DNA of 64,000 bases from Streptomyces sindenensis (GTDB lineage: Bacteria > Actinomycetota > Actinomycetes > Streptomycetales > Streptomycetaceae). The translations under genes and the position numbers were made by a program. The stretch lies in the NCBI RefSeq assembly GCF_014649035.1, contig NZ_BMSG01000001.1, positions 1-64,000 on the forward strand, written 5' to 3'. Shown in pieces: positions 51,241 through 59,826 of the stretch (position 1 is the first letter of the stretch; each line of letters starts with the position of its first letter). The notes beneath the pieces are model-generated. The model searched no databases and had not been told where the DNA came from. It was given only the letters and a program-made list of their open reading frames with translations.

Positions 51241-51893
51241 GAGGCCGAGCCCTTCCGATCGTCCGAGTCACCGGCACCGGCCGCGACGAGCCCGCGCTCA
51301 CGGGCGTAGTCCTCCAGCATGCCGCGCAGCTGGCGACGGCCGCGGTGCAGCCGGGACATCACCGTACCGATGGGAGTCCCCATGATGTCCGCGATCTCCT
51401 TGTAGGCAAAGCCCTCGACATCGGCGAGATACACCGCGATGCGGAACTCCTCGGGGATCGCCTGGAGCGCCGACTTCACGTCGGAGTCGGGGAGATGGTC
51501 GAGGGCCTGGGACTCCGCCGAGCGCAGACCGGTCGACATGTGCGACTCGGCCCGGGCCAGCTGCCAGTCCTCGATCTCCTCGGCGGCGCTGCGCTGGGGC
51601 TCCCGCTGCTTCTTGCGGTACGAGTTGATGAAGGTGTTGGTGAGGATGCGGTACATCCACGCCTTGAGGTTGGTGCCCTCACGGAACTGGTGGAAGGAGC
51701 CGTACGCCTTCGCGTAGGTCTCCTGGACCAGGTCCTCGGCATCGGCGGGGTTGCGCGTCATGCGCAGCGCGGCCGAGTACATCTGGTCGAGAAAGCCGAG
51801 CGCGTCCCGCTCGAAGCGCGCGTTGCGCTCGGCGGGCGTCTCGGGTGCGCGGCCGTCGTCGGTCCCTGTGTCGGTCCCAGTGACCGGACCCAC
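51237..51893 (-). CDS. sigR: ECF sigma factor SigR
   Basis: 218 aa from GTG 51893. Region 2: [37 protein letters not shown], with [20 protein letters not shown]. Region 4: [41 protein letters not shown]. It directs the thiol-oxidative stress response. The Shine-Dalgarno (GGAGGAG) abuts this GTG, which is close spacing, and an upstream in-frame start at 52079 gives the longer isoform described separately. Confidence 0.96.
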   Translation of the reverse strand: MGPVTGTDTGTDDGRAPETPAERNARFERDALGFLDQMYSAALRMTRNPADAEDLVQETYAKAYGSFHQFREGTNLKAWMYRILTNTFINSYRKKQREPQRSAAEEIEDWQLARAESHMSTGLRSAESQALDHLPDSDVKSALQAIPEEFRIAVYLADVEGFAYKEIADIMGTPIGTVMSRLHRGRRQLRGMLEDYARERGLVAAGAGDSDDRKGSAS

Positions 51894-52079
51894 CTCCTCC
51901 AACGATGTGGCGGAGCCGAAACCGGACCCGCTCGCCTCGGAGAATAGTCGACCTTGCTCGGTGGCGGCCTGTCGATTACCCCCGCCCAGGGGCCGCTCGG
52001 AGGTGGTCCTCGCCGCGGGCAGCACGGTCCACTCCAGGTCAGCGGCGTTCGAGCGGCTGGGGCAGATGGTCGAACCCAT
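51894..52079 (-). other. sigR: 62-codon N-terminal extension of sigR (SigR' isoform)
   Basis: ATG 52079 follows GAGAGGGAG by 8 nt and is in frame with sigR, adding 62 residues ([17 protein letters not shown]...). In S. coelicolor a 55-residue extension produced from the induced promoter makes SigR', an active but unstable isoform. The sigma-R promoter just upstream (52130-52155) would yield mRNA covering this start. Confidence 0.8.
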
Positions 52080-52129
52080 GCGACGGACTCCCTCTCCACG
52101 TACGACGTTGTTGTACCGACGTCCCGAAC

Positions 52130-52155
52130 AACAGCGCCCCGGCGCGGAGCATTCC
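52130..52155 (-). promoter_or_regulatory. SigR-dependent promoter of sigR-rsrA
   Basis: On the minus strand GGAAT, exactly 18 nt, GTT: a perfect match to the sigma-R consensus GGAAT-N18-GTT. It gives positive autoregulation. Transcription would begin about 45 nt before the SigR' ATG. Confidence 0.9.
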
Positions 52156-52204
52156 CGGGGCCGGTGACACGGGTGCGACGGCCGTGCCGACCGGCCGCCG
52201 GGGG

Positions 52205-52849
52205 TCATCCGAGTGATGTGAGCCACCCGGTGACCGCTTCGGTGAGGATGCCCATCGCCTGTTCCTCGGTGAGTCCGGACCGCTTCGGCACCGCGAACCC
52301 GTGGTCGCCGTGGGGCACTTCGGCCAGCGTGTACGAGCCGGGCGGGAACTCGTCGGGCCTGCCGAACGGGTCGTTGCCGCCCTGCACCACCAGGGTGGGC
52401 ACGCCGGTGCCGAGCAGTTCGTCGGCGCGGGACTTCTCCGGCTTGCCCGGCGGGTGCAGCGGAAAGCTGAGCGCGAGGACGGCCGCCGCGCCCAGTTCGG
52501 TGGCGGTCCGGCAGGCCACGCGGGCCCCGGCGCTGCGGCCTCCGGCGATGACGGGGAGCCCGGGGGCGGCGAGGGCGGGCCACAGTCCGCGCCAGCCGGT
52601 GTCCAGGGTCTTCGGGGCGGGCGCCACCTTCTTGCCGGCCACCCGCCAGGGCTGCTCCACCAGGGCGACGGTGACGCCGTGTCCGGGCAGGGCGGCGGCC
52701 AGGGCCTTCAGGTCGCGGGCCTCGATCCCGCCGCCCGCCCCGTGGCTCACGGCGAGGACGCGGCGGGGTGCGGCGGCGGGGACCCAGGTGATCCGGGCCT
52801 CACCGGCGTCGGTGGTGACGTTCTGCGTACGTGGTTGACGGCTCACCAC
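52205..52849 (-). CDS. Alpha/beta hydrolase (dienelactone-hydrolase/KANL3-Tex30-like)
   Basis: 214 aa from GTG 52849 (GGAGG, 5 nt; a second GTG follows). [11 protein letters not shown] is the oxyanion strand, the Ser nucleophile is in [10 protein letters not shown], Asp in QGGNDPFG and His in HGDHGF. A compact cytoplasmic serine hydrolase; substrate unknown. Confidence 0.88.
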   Translation of the reverse strand: MVSRQPRTQNVTTDAGEARITWVPAAAPRRVLAVSHGAGGGIEARDLKALAAALPGHGVTVALVEQPWRVAGKKVAPAPKTLDTGWRGLWPALAAPGLPVIAGGRSAGARVACRTATELGAAAVLALSFPLHPPGKPEKSRADELLGTGVPTLVVQGGNDPFGRPDEFPPGSYTLAEVPHGDHGFAVPKRSGLTEEQAMGILTEAVTGWLTSLG

Positions 52850-52860
52850 GCCATCCTCCC

Positions 52861-53014
52861 CCGCGCACGCCTCGGAACGGCGCGGACTCCCCCGCGCACG
52901 CCTCGGAACGGCGCGGACTCCCCCGCGTACGCCTCGGAACGGCGTGGACTCCCCGTGCGCGCCCAGGAGCGGCGTGGACTCCCCCGCGTACGCCTCAGAA
53001 CAGCGTCGATTCCT
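52861..53014. repeat. Five-copy 31-bp tandem repeat covering the SRAP gene 3' end
   Basis: Units begin at 52861, 52892, 52923, 52953 and 52984 (period 31, once 30). Units 1 and 2 are identical over 30 bp, 3 differs by two bases, 4 is divergent, and 5 holds the last codons and stop of the SRAP gene. Core: CGCCTCGGAACGGCG. Confidence 0.92.
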
Positions 53015-53810
53015 CCGGTGCCGCCAGCTCCTCCAGAAGTTCGGGCCCGTTGTTGCGGACGTTGCTGACGGCGGTGGCGACCGGGTAGGCGCGCATCAGC
53101 CCGCCCGGTGGCGGCTCCAGCAGGGCCCGCAGTTCGTCCTCGCCGGTGCGCGAGGGGTCCAGCCAGGCGTCCCAGCGGTCCGGGGTGAGCATCAGCGGCA
53201 TCCGGGGGTGGATGTCGGCGAGCGCGGCGGGCCCCTCGGCGGGGGCGACGGCCAGCGGTGTGGTCTCCGCCTCGGTGGTGATCACCGAACACGTCACCCA
53301 CCAGGCGCTCTCATGGTCGCCGGGCAGGGTCGTATCGCGCCAGAACTCGTACAGTCCGGCCATCGCGAAGACGGAACCGTCGGCGGGGGTGACGAAGTAC
53401 GGCTGCTTGCGGGGGCGTTTCTTGCCCTTCTTCTCCTCCAGCTGCCGTTCCTCCGCGCCGGTGACCCACTCGTAGTAGCCGTCGGCGGGCAGGATGCAGC
53501 GGCGCTGGGCGAAGGCACGGCGGAAGGAGGGCTTCTCGTGCACGGTCTCCGCGCGGGCGTTGATCATCCGGGCGGCGCCGTCGGGAGTCTTGGACCAGGA
53601 CGGCACGAGTCCCCATTTCAGGGCGCGCAGCTGGCGAACCGGACGCCGGTCGTCCGCGTCTTTCACAGGACGCTCCAGAACCGCGTAGACCTCTTTGGTC
53701 GGCGCCACGTTCCAGTCCGGCTCCAGGGTCTCGGTGGGCTCCCACTTCTCGACGCCGAAGAGGCCGGTCAGGTCCTCGGGCTTCCGACTCGCTGCATACC
53801 GTCCGCACAT
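52995..53810 (-). CDS. SRAP-family (YedK/HMCES) abasic-site protease-like protein
   Basis: 271 aa. Cys2 is the catalytic residue after Met removal (MCGRYA). Family motifs: WNVAPTKEV (Asn), RAETVHEKPSFR, RRCILPADGYYEW (Glu) and HPRMPLML (His). The protein forms a covalent crosslink with abasic sites in single-stranded DNA and so shields them. Its last codons and stop lie within the 31-bp repeat array. Confidence 0.95.
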   Translation of the reverse strand: MCGRYAASRKPEDLTGLFGVEKWEPTETLEPDWNVAPTKEVYAVLERPVKDADDRRPVRQLRALKWGLVPSWSKTPDGAARMINARAETVHEKPSFRRAFAQRRCILPADGYYEWVTGAEERQLEEKKGKKRPRKQPYFVTPADGSVFAMAGLYEFWRDTTLPGDHESAWWVTCSVITTEAETTPLAVAPAEGPAALADIHPRMPLMLTPDRWDAWLDPSRTGEDELRALLEPPPGGLMRAYPVATAVSNVRNNGPELLEELAAPEESTLF

Positions 53811-53863
53811 AAGTGCCAGACTGCCACGACCGCCCGCCCCGACCGCAAGGAGTCGCCCGGCCG

Positions 53864-54577
53864 ATGAACAGCACCGAATTGGGCGATCTGTGGGATCGCG
53901 TGACCGGCACCCAACCCGCCCCCGAGCAGTGGCTGGTGGTGGTGACGGCGACGCTCGCCCTCATCGCGGTCGTACCGAATCCGCTGTGGCGGCTCGCCCG
54001 CAACACGATCACCATCGCCCACGAGGGCGGCCACGGGCTGGTGGCCCTGCTCACCGGACGGCAGCTCTCCGGCATCCGGCTGCACTCGGACACCAGCGGG
54101 CTGACCGTGAGCCGCGGCAAGCCGACGGGGATCGGCATGATCCTCACGGCGGCGGCGGGCTACACGGCCCCGTCCCTGCTGGGCCTGGGCGGCGCCTGGC
54201 TGCTGACGAACGGCAGGATCACCCTCCTGCTGTGGGTGGCGACGGCTCTGCTCGCGGTGATGCTGGTGATGATCCGCAATGTGTACGGGGCCCTCACCGT
54301 CATCCTGACCGGCACCACCTTCCTGCTGGTGTCCTGGCTGGCCTCCTTTGACGTGCAGTCGGCGTTCGCATACGTGGTGGTGTGGTTCCTGCTGCTGGGC
54401 GGGGTGCGGCCGCCGTTCGAGCTCCAGTCCAAGCGGCGGCACGGCGGCGCCCCGGACTCCGACGCGGACCAGCTGGCCCGGCTCACGCACGCCCCGGCGG
54501 TGCTGTGGCTGTTCCTCTTCCACGCGGTGTCGCTGTGCTCGCTGATCGGCGGCGGCCGGTGGCTGCTGGGCTGGTGA
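53864..54577 (+). CDS. M50-like site-2 zinc metalloprotease family membrane protein
   Basis: 237 aa from ATG 53864 (AAGGAG about 10 nt upstream). The zinc motif is HEGGH in [19 protein letters not shown]. About six helices, and a late polar loop ([23 protein letters not shown]). The family (M50B-like) contains many uncharacterised actinobacterial members; cleavage of a membrane substrate is possible. Confidence 0.87.
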   Translation: MNSTELGDLWDRVTGTQPAPEQWLVVVTATLALIAVVPNPLWRLARNTITIAHEGGHGLVALLTGRQLSGIRLHSDTSGLTVSRGKPTGIGMILTAAAGYTAPSLLGLGGAWLLTNGRITLLLWVATALLAVMLVMIRNVYGALTVILTGTTFLLVSWLASFDVQSAFAYVVVWFLLLGGVRPPFELQSKRRHGGAPDSDADQLARLTHAPAVLWLFLFHAVSLCSLIGGGRWLLGW

Positions 54578-54667
54578 GGCCGGGTCGGCCGCTCCGGTCC
54601 GTACCACTCCCTGGTTACGGGACGGTTTCCGCCCTTTTGGACCGGATCCGGGTCGGCGTGGAGCCAC

Positions 54668-54673
54668 TAAAGT
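54668..54673 (+). promoter_or_regulatory. -10 hexamer TAAAGT, leaderless aroA start
   Basis: TAAAGT, 7 nt, then ATG 54681. TTGGAC at 54637-54642 is too far upstream (25-nt spacer) to be a normal -35. Confidence 0.5.
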
Positions 54674-54680
54674 AAAGGCC

Positions 54681-56033
54681 ATGACCGAGAGTTCCGTGCA
54701 GCCCGCCCTCTGGCCCGCCCCCCACGCGAGCGGGGCCGTCGACGCCACCGTCACCGTGCCCGGATCGAAATCGGTCACCAACCGCGCGCTCGTGCTGGCC
54801 TCCCTTGCCGCCGAGCCGGGCTGGCTGCGCCGCCCGTTGCGCTCCCGCGACACCCTGCTCATGGCCGAGGCGCTGCGTGCCATGGGCGTCGGCATCGAGG
54901 AGACCATCTCCTCCTCGTCCGCGAGCAGCCCCTCCGCCGCCGCCTCCCCGGACAGCTCGGGCGAGGCCTGGCGGGTCATCCCGGCGGGGCTGCACGGCCC
55001 GGCCACGGTCGACGTCGGCAACGCGGGCACGGTCATGCGCTTCCTGCCGCCCGTCGCCACGCTCGCCGACGGCCCGATCCGCTTCGACGGCGACCCCCGC
55101 TCCTACGAGCGCCCGCTGACCGGGGTGATCGAGGGCCTGCGGGCGCTCGGCGCGCGGATCGACGACGACGGGCGCGGCGCGCTGCCGCTGACCGTGCACG
55201 GCGGCGGGGCGCTGGAGGGCGGCCCGGTCTCGATCGACGCCTCGTCGTCCTCGCAGTTCGTCTCGGCGCTGCTGCTGTCGGGGCCCCGGTTCAACCAGGG
55301 CGTGGAGGTCCGGCACACCGGGGCCGTGCTCCCCTCGATGCCGCACATCCGGATGACGGTCGACATGCTGCGGGCCGTCGGCGCCCAGGTGGACGAGCCG
55401 GAGACGGGCGGTGAGCCCAACGTGTGGCGGGTCTCCCCCTCCGCCCTGCTCGGCCGGGACCTGACGATCGAGCCGGATCTGTCCAACGCCCAGCCGTTCC
55501 TGGCGGCGGCCCTGGTGACCGGCGGCCGGGTCACGATCCCGGACTGGCCCGAGCGCACCACCCAGCCGGGTGACGCGCTGCGCGAGATCTTCACCGCGAT
55601 GGGTGGCTCCTGCGAGCTGACCGAGCGCGGACTGACCTTCACGGGTACGGGCCGGATCCACGGCATCGACGTGGACCTGGGCGAGGTCGGTGAGCTGACC
55701 CCGGGCATCGCGGCGGTCGCCGCCCTGGCCGACTCCCCCTCCACGCTGAGCGGCGTCGCGCATCTGCGGCTGCACGAGACGGACCGGCTGGCCGCGCTGA
55801 CCAAGGAGATCAACGAGCTGGGCGGCGATGTCACCGAGACGGCCGACGGACTGCACATCCGCCCGCGCCCGCTGCACGGCGGCGTCTTCCACACATACGA
55901 CGACCACCGCATGGCCACGGCCGGGGCGGTCATCGGCCTGGCGGTGAAGGGCGTGGAGATCGAGAACGTGGGGACGACCGCCAAGACGCTGCCGGACTTC
56001 CCGGACATGTGGACCGGGATGCTCGGGATCTAG
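54681..56033 (+). CDS. aroA: 3-phosphoshikimate 1-carboxyvinyltransferase (EPSP synthase)
   Basis: 450 aa. [17 protein letters not shown] (S3P/PEP loop), [43 protein letters not shown] and [15 protein letters not shown] are all in place. A Ser/Ala-rich insert ([20 protein letters not shown]) sits at about 74-93, a low-complexity loop. It makes EPSP from shikimate-3-P and PEP, the sixth step of the shikimate pathway. rsgA follows after 3 bp. Confidence 0.95.
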   Translation: MTESSVQPALWPAPHASGAVDATVTVPGSKSVTNRALVLASLAAEPGWLRRPLRSRDTLLMAEALRAMGVGIEETISSSSASSPSAAASPDSSGEAWRVIPAGLHGPATVDVGNAGTVMRFLPPVATLADGPIRFDGDPRSYERPLTGVIEGLRALGARIDDDGRGALPLTVHGGGALEGGPVSIDASSSSQFVSALLLSGPRFNQGVEVRHTGAVLPSMPHIRMTVDMLRAVGAQVDEPETGGEPNVWRVSPSALLGRDLTIEPDLSNAQPFLAAALVTGGRVTIPDWPERTTQPGDALREIFTAMGGSCELTERGLTFTGTGRIHGIDVDLGEVGELTPGIAAVAALADSPSTLSGVAHLRLHETDRLAALTKEINELGGDVTETADGLHIRPRPLHGGVFHTYDDHRMATAGAVIGLAVKGVEIENVGTTAKTLPDFPDMWTGMLGI

Positions 56034-56036
56034 ATC

Positions 56037-57053
56037 ATGCGCCGCTACGGGAAGAACCCCGACGAGGACGACATCCGCGTCCGCCCCAACCGCAAGGGCA
56101 ACCGGCCGCGTACGCACATCCGGCCCAAGCACGAGGACGCCGAGGACGGCATGGTCCTCACCGTCGACCGGGGACGGCTCACCTGCCTCGTCGACGGCCG
56201 GACCGTGGTCGCGATGAAGGCTCGCGAACTGGGGCGCAAGGCCGCCGTGGTGGGCGACACCGTCTCCATCGTCGGCGACCTCTCCGGCGAGAAGGACACC
56301 CTGGCCCGGATCGTGCGGATCGCCCCGCGCCGTACGGTGCTGCGCCGCACGGCCGACGACGACGATCCGTACGAGCGCGTGGTGGTCGCCAACGCCGACC
56401 AGCTGGCGATCGTCACCGCGCTGGCCGACCCGGAGCCCCGCCCGCGCATGATCGACCGCTGTCTGGTGGCGGCGTACGACGGCGGGCTCACCCCGCTCCT
56501 CGTGCTGACCAAGTCCGACCTGGCGTCGCCGGACAAGCTGCTGGAGGCGTACACGCCGCTCGGCGTCCCGTACATCGTGACCAGCCGCGAGGAGCTGGAG
56601 AACGGGGACGCGGCAGAGCGGGTGCGCGAGCTGCTGGACGGCAAGGTCACCGCCTTCGTCGGGCACTCCGGGGTCGGCAAGACGACGCTGGTCAACGCCC
56701 TGGTCCCGGAGGACCGGCGGCGGACCACGGGCATCGTCAACGCGGTCACCGGCCGGGGCCGGCACACCACCACCTCGGCCCTCGCGCTGCCGCTGCCCGG
56801 CGACCGGGGCTGGGTGGTCGACACCCCGGGCGTGCGCTCCTTCGGGCTGCACCACGTCGACCCGTCGCGTGTCATCCACGCCTTCCCGGACCTGGAGCCG
56901 GGCACCGAGAACTGCCCGCGCGGCTGCACCCACGACGGGAACCAGCCCGAGTGCGCGCTGGACGCCTGGGTCACCGAGGGGCACGCCGACCCGGCCCGCC
57001 TGGACTCGCTGCGCCGGCTGCTCGCCACCCGCGAGCGGCGCGAGGGCGACTGA
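56037..57053 (+). CDS. rsgA: Ribosome small-subunit GTPase RsgA (YjeQ)
   Basis: 338 aa. N-terminal OB-fold (about 35-105), then a circularly permuted GTPase: TKSDL (G4) before GHSGVGKTTLVNAL (G1), GIVNAVTGRGRHTTT (G2) and VVDTPGVRSFGL (G3). The C-terminal zinc finger is C-x4-C-x-H-x5-C (NCPRGCTHDGNQPEC). It assists late 30S subunit maturation. It begins 3 bp after aroA. Confidence 0.95.
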   Translation: MRRYGKNPDEDDIRVRPNRKGNRPRTHIRPKHEDAEDGMVLTVDRGRLTCLVDGRTVVAMKARELGRKAAVVGDTVSIVGDLSGEKDTLARIVRIAPRRTVLRRTADDDDPYERVVVANADQLAIVTALADPEPRPRMIDRCLVAAYDGGLTPLLVLTKSDLASPDKLLEAYTPLGVPYIVTSREELENGDAAERVRELLDGKVTAFVGHSGVGKTTLVNALVPEDRRRTTGIVNAVTGRGRHTTTSALALPLPGDRGWVVDTPGVRSFGLHHVDPSRVIHAFPDLEPGTENCPRGCTHDGNQPECALDAWVTEGHADPARLDSLRRLLATRERREGD

Positions 57054-57231
57054 CGGCGCCAAGACCTCTTGTACGGATCGTTCCGGCGGGAATCAGCCGC
57101 GTCGCCCCGGGCATGTTTGCGAGCTTCAACGACCGGTAAAGGCATAATCGCACCGAGTGAGCGGTGCCTGACGCCGCCCACCGGTCCGTTCCCGAACCGG
57201 AGCCGGTCACCTACGCGGGAGGCAACTGACG
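57054..57231 (+). promoter_or_regulatory. Promoter/leader of the SMR gene
   Basis: CATAAT (57143-57148) is -10-like; TTGCGA (57117) is 20 nt away, longer than ideal. A short hairpin GCACC-8 nt-GGTGC lies at 57150-57167. I looked for a guanidine riboswitch here and could not recognise one. Confidence 0.4.
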
Positions 57232-57555
57232 ATGGCGTGGCTGCTGGTCGTGGTCGCGGGACTGCTGGAGACCGGCTTCGCCGTGTGTCTGAAGCTCTCC
57301 CACGGATTCACCCGGCTCTGGCCGACGATCGCCTTCGCCGCTTTCGCGCTCGGCAGCTTCGGTCTGCTGACCCTGGCGCTGAAGAAGCTGGACGTCGGAC
57401 CGGCCTACGCGGTGTGGACCGGGATCGGGGCCGCCGGGACCGCGATCTACGGCATGGTCTTCCTCGGCGACGTGGTCTCCACCCTGAAGCTGGTGTCGAT
57501 CTCCCTGGTGATCATCGGAGTGATCGGCCTCCAGCTGTCCGGCTCGGCCCACTGA
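57232..57555 (+). CDS. SMR-family (SugE/Gdx-type) multidrug or guanidinium exporter
   Basis: 107 aa, four helices. The essential Glu13 lies in VVAGLLETGFAV. SugE/Gdx-type features: KLSHGFTRLWPT and AYAVWTGIGAAGTAIYGMVFLGD. Dual-topology dimers export guanidinium or quaternary ammonium compounds in exchange for protons. The last 7 codons with the stop are repeated twice more immediately downstream. Confidence 0.92.
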   Translation: MAWLLVVVAGLLETGFAVCLKLSHGFTRLWPTIAFAAFALGSFGLLTLALKKLDVGPAYAVWTGIGAAGTAIYGMVFLGDVVSTLKLVSISLVIIGVIGLQLSGSAH

Positions 57556-57612
57556 GCGCCGCTGTCCGGCTCGGCCCACTGAGCGCCGCTGTCCGGTTCG
57601 GCCCACTGAGCC
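57535..57612. repeat. Three tandem 27-bp copies of the SMR gene 3' end
   Basis: Units at 57535-57561, 57562-57588 and 57589-57612 (last shortened). Units 1 and 2 are identical; unit 3 has one C to T change. Each encodes LSGSAH plus TGA, so each is a copy of the gene's last six codons and stop. Confidence 0.95.
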
Positions 57613-57615
57613 CCG

Positions 57616-58200
57616 CTACACCCTCTCCCGTACCACCGGCCTCGTCGCCTCCCGGAGGAGGCGGAGCGCGCGGCTGTCCGTCGCGTCGTCGCCCGGCACC
57701 GGCGCGATGACACAGGACAGCGCGAGGCGCAGGACGATCTCGCAGCGCCCGGCGGTGACCCCGGGCGACGCCGCCGCCGTCCGGTCCCGTACCAGCGCGA
57801 GCAGCTCCTCGGGGCGCGGCGGCGGCATCCCGCCCGGGCGGCCCCGGGAGCCCGGCCGCCGGTCCGGCCGGGGCAGCCCCTCCACCCAGTGCCCGGTGAG
57901 CAGCGCCCTGACCAGCGCGTCCTGACGGGCGGCCCGGAGGGTCCAGAGCGCGACGGCGGCCGGACGGTCGGGCACGGGGGCGGTCAGAGCCCGGTCGACC
58001 CCGGCGAGATAGCCGTCGGCGGCGCGCCGCAGGAGCGCCTCGGCCAGTCCGTTCCTGGTACCGAACTCGTTGTAGAGCGTCTGGCGCGAGACATCGGCCA
58101 GGGCGGCGACGTCGACCATGCGCACGGCGTGCCAGGGGCGGCCGGCCAGGGCCCGGAGGGCGGCGTCCAGCAGGGCCTCTCGCGCTGTCGGCATCGTCAC
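57616..58200 (-). CDS. TetR-family transcriptional regulator
   Basis: 194 aa from GTG 58200; ATG 58194 is an alternative. The N-terminal HTH is typical: AREALLDAALRALAGRPWHAVRMVDVAALADVSRQTLYNEFGTRNGLAEALL. The C-terminal ligand domain is variable and Pro/Arg-rich in the middle (RPDRRPGSRGRPGGMPPPRP). Convergent with the SMR gene and 3 bp from its repeat array; it may regulate that exporter, though the genes are not divergent. Confidence 0.9.
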   Translation of the reverse strand: MTMPTAREALLDAALRALAGRPWHAVRMVDVAALADVSRQTLYNEFGTRNGLAEALLRRAADGYLAGVDRALTAPVPDRPAAVALWTLRAARQDALVRALLTGHWVEGLPRPDRRPGSRGRPGGMPPPRPEELLALVRDRTAAASPGVTAGRCEIVLRLALSCVIAPVPGDDATDSRALRLLREATRPVVRERV

Positions 58201-58301
58201 CCCCCGCCCCGGGATCCTGCGTTCAGCGTTGAGGCGCTCCCGGGTGCTGTCAAGGGTTCCGGGCGACAGGGGCGCTGTAGCCCGCGTCCGGCGGCGCTGG
58301 A

Positions 58302-58307
58302 TACTGT
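58302..58307 (+). promoter_or_regulatory. -10 hexamer TACTGT, leaderless hisN start
   Basis: TACTGT, 6 nt, ATG 58314; no Shine-Dalgarno. Confidence 0.5.
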
Positions 58308-58313
58308 GGCGGC

Positions 58314-59114
58314 ATGCCCGACTACCACGATGATCTGCGCCTCGCCCACGTACTGGCGGACGCCGCCGACGCCGCGACGATGGACCGGTTCAAGGCTCTC
58401 GACCTGAAGGTGGAGACCAAGCCGGACATGACGCCGGTGAGCGAGGCCGACAAGGCCGCCGAGGAGCTGATCCGGGGCCATCTGCATCGGGCCCGCCCGC
58501 GGGACGCGATCCTGGGCGAGGAGTACGGGGTCGAGGGCTCCGGTCCGCGGCGCTGGGTGATCGACCCGATCGACGGCACCAAGAACTATGTGCGCGGTGT
58601 GCCGGTGTGGGCGACGCTGATCGCGCTGATGGAGGCGGGCGAGGAGGGCTTCCGGCCGGTGGTGGGCGTGGTCTCCGCGCCCGCGCTGAACCGGCGCTGG
58701 TGGGCGGCGAAGGGCGCGGGCGCGTTCACCGGCCGCAGCCTCACCTCGGCGACCCGGATGCACGTGTCGAAGGTGGGGCGGATCGCCGACGCCTCGTTCG
58801 CGTTCTCGTCCCTGGCGGGCTGGGAGGCGCAGAGCCGCCTCGACGGTCTCCTGGACCTCACCCGGGCCTGCTGGCGGACGCGGGGGTACGGGGACTTCTG
58901 GCCGTACATGATGGTCGCCGAGGGTTCCGTGGACATCTGCGCGGAGCCCGAGCTCTCGCTGTGGGACATGGCGGCGCCCGCGATCGTCGTCCAGGAGGCG
59001 GGCGGCCGGTACACCTCGCTGGACGGGGAGGACGGTCCGGGCGGCGGAAACGCGGCGGCCTCGAACGGCCTCCTCCACGACGAGCTGCTGGGCTATCTCA
59101 ACCAGCGCTACTGA
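58314..59114 (+). CDS. hisN: Histidinol-phosphatase, inositol-monophosphatase family
   Basis: 266 aa. Metal-binding motifs of the IMPase fold: GEEYG (Glu), [14 protein letters not shown] (Asp-x-Ile-Asp-Gly-Thr) and the late WDMAAP. Actinobacterial members of this clade dephosphorylate L-histidinol phosphate in histidine synthesis; S. coelicolor SCO5208 is the equivalent by position. Inositol phosphatase activity cannot be excluded from sequence. Confidence 0.9.
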   Translation: MPDYHDDLRLAHVLADAADAATMDRFKALDLKVETKPDMTPVSEADKAAEELIRGHLHRARPRDAILGEEYGVEGSGPRRWVIDPIDGTKNYVRGVPVWATLIALMEAGEEGFRPVVGVVSAPALNRRWWAAKGAGAFTGRSLTSATRMHVSKVGRIADASFAFSSLAGWEAQSRLDGLLDLTRACWRTRGYGDFWPYMMVAEGSVDICAEPELSLWDMAAPAIVVQEAGGRYTSLDGEDGPGGGNAAASNGLLHDELLGYLNQRY

Positions 59115-59277
59115 AACCGGGCCGGGCCGGCCCCGCTGGGCCGTGCCCGGTCAGCGGCGCCGAGCCGTGCCGCCCCGGCGGTGCCCGCCGTCGTGCGCGT
59201 GCTCGCGCACTCCCCCGGCGCGCGCCCGCCCACCCCTTGTCGACCCGCCCCAAGGGTGCAACTCTGAGAGTCCCCCC

Positions 59278-59310
59278 ACTTGTGAACTTGTGAATCGACT
59301 CACAGAGTCG
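59278..59310 (+). promoter_or_regulatory. Direct repeat and dyad upstream of the CBS gene
   Basis: ACTTGTGA is tandemly duplicated (59278-59285, 59286-59293) and immediately followed by CGACTC-ACA-GAGTCG (59296-59310), about 25 bp before the start codon. A likely regulator-binding region. Confidence 0.5.
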
Positions 59311-59335
59311 GCTCATCGAGGAGGTGGCTCGTTTC

Positions 59336-59740
59336 ATGCTCGTCCGTGACGCCATGACCACGGTGGTCCTCACCATCGGCCCCACCCATACGCTCCGCCA
59401 GGCGGCCCGGCTGATGTCGGCCCGCCGCATCGGGGCAGCTGTCGTCCACGACCCGGACACCTGCGGGCTCGGCATCATCACCGAGCGCGACATCCTCGAC
59501 GCGGTCGGATCGGGGCTGGACCCCGACCGGGAGACCGCGTCCGCCCACACCACCACCGACGTGGTGTTCGCCGCCCCGGCCTGGACGCTGGAGGAGGCCG
59601 CGGAAGCCATGACGCACGGAGGGTTCCGGCACCTGATCGTGCTGGACGGCGACGGCCCGGTGGGCGTCGTGTCGGTGCGCGACATCATCCGCTGCTGGGC
59701 GCCCGCCCGCCGTCGTCAGCCCGCGGCGGCGGCCGGCTGA
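59336..59740 (+). CDS. CBS-domain pair protein
   Basis: 134 aa from ATG 59336; GTG 59324 would add four residues but overlaps the AGGAGG. Two CBS motifs make one Bateman module: VRDAMTTVVLTIGPTHTLRQAARLMSARRIGAAVVHD...GIITERDILDAV, then TTDVVFAAPAWTLEEAAEAMTHGGFRHLIVLDGDGPVGVVSVRDIIR. Such stand-alone proteins bind adenine nucleotides and sense energy state; target unknown. Confidence 0.9.
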   Translation: MLVRDAMTTVVLTIGPTHTLRQAARLMSARRIGAAVVHDPDTCGLGIITERDILDAVGSGLDPDRETASAHTTTDVVFAAPAWTLEEAAEAMTHGGFRHLIVLDGDGPVGVVSVRDIIRCWAPARRRQPAAAAG

Positions 59741-59826
59741 CCGCCGCCGGGGCCGGAGGACCGGAACGGCCGGTGGGCCGGACCCCCGCGAGGGGATCCG
59801 GCCCACCGTCGACGACAAGCGTCCGG

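Noticed and set aside
52861..53014. CRISPR-like array
   Set aside because: The repeats are contiguous with no spacers, diverge progressively and include a gene end; no cas genes are present.
57054..57231. Guanidine riboswitch upstream of the SMR exporter
   Set aside because: The conserved core elements were not recognisable; a covariance-model search could still be run.
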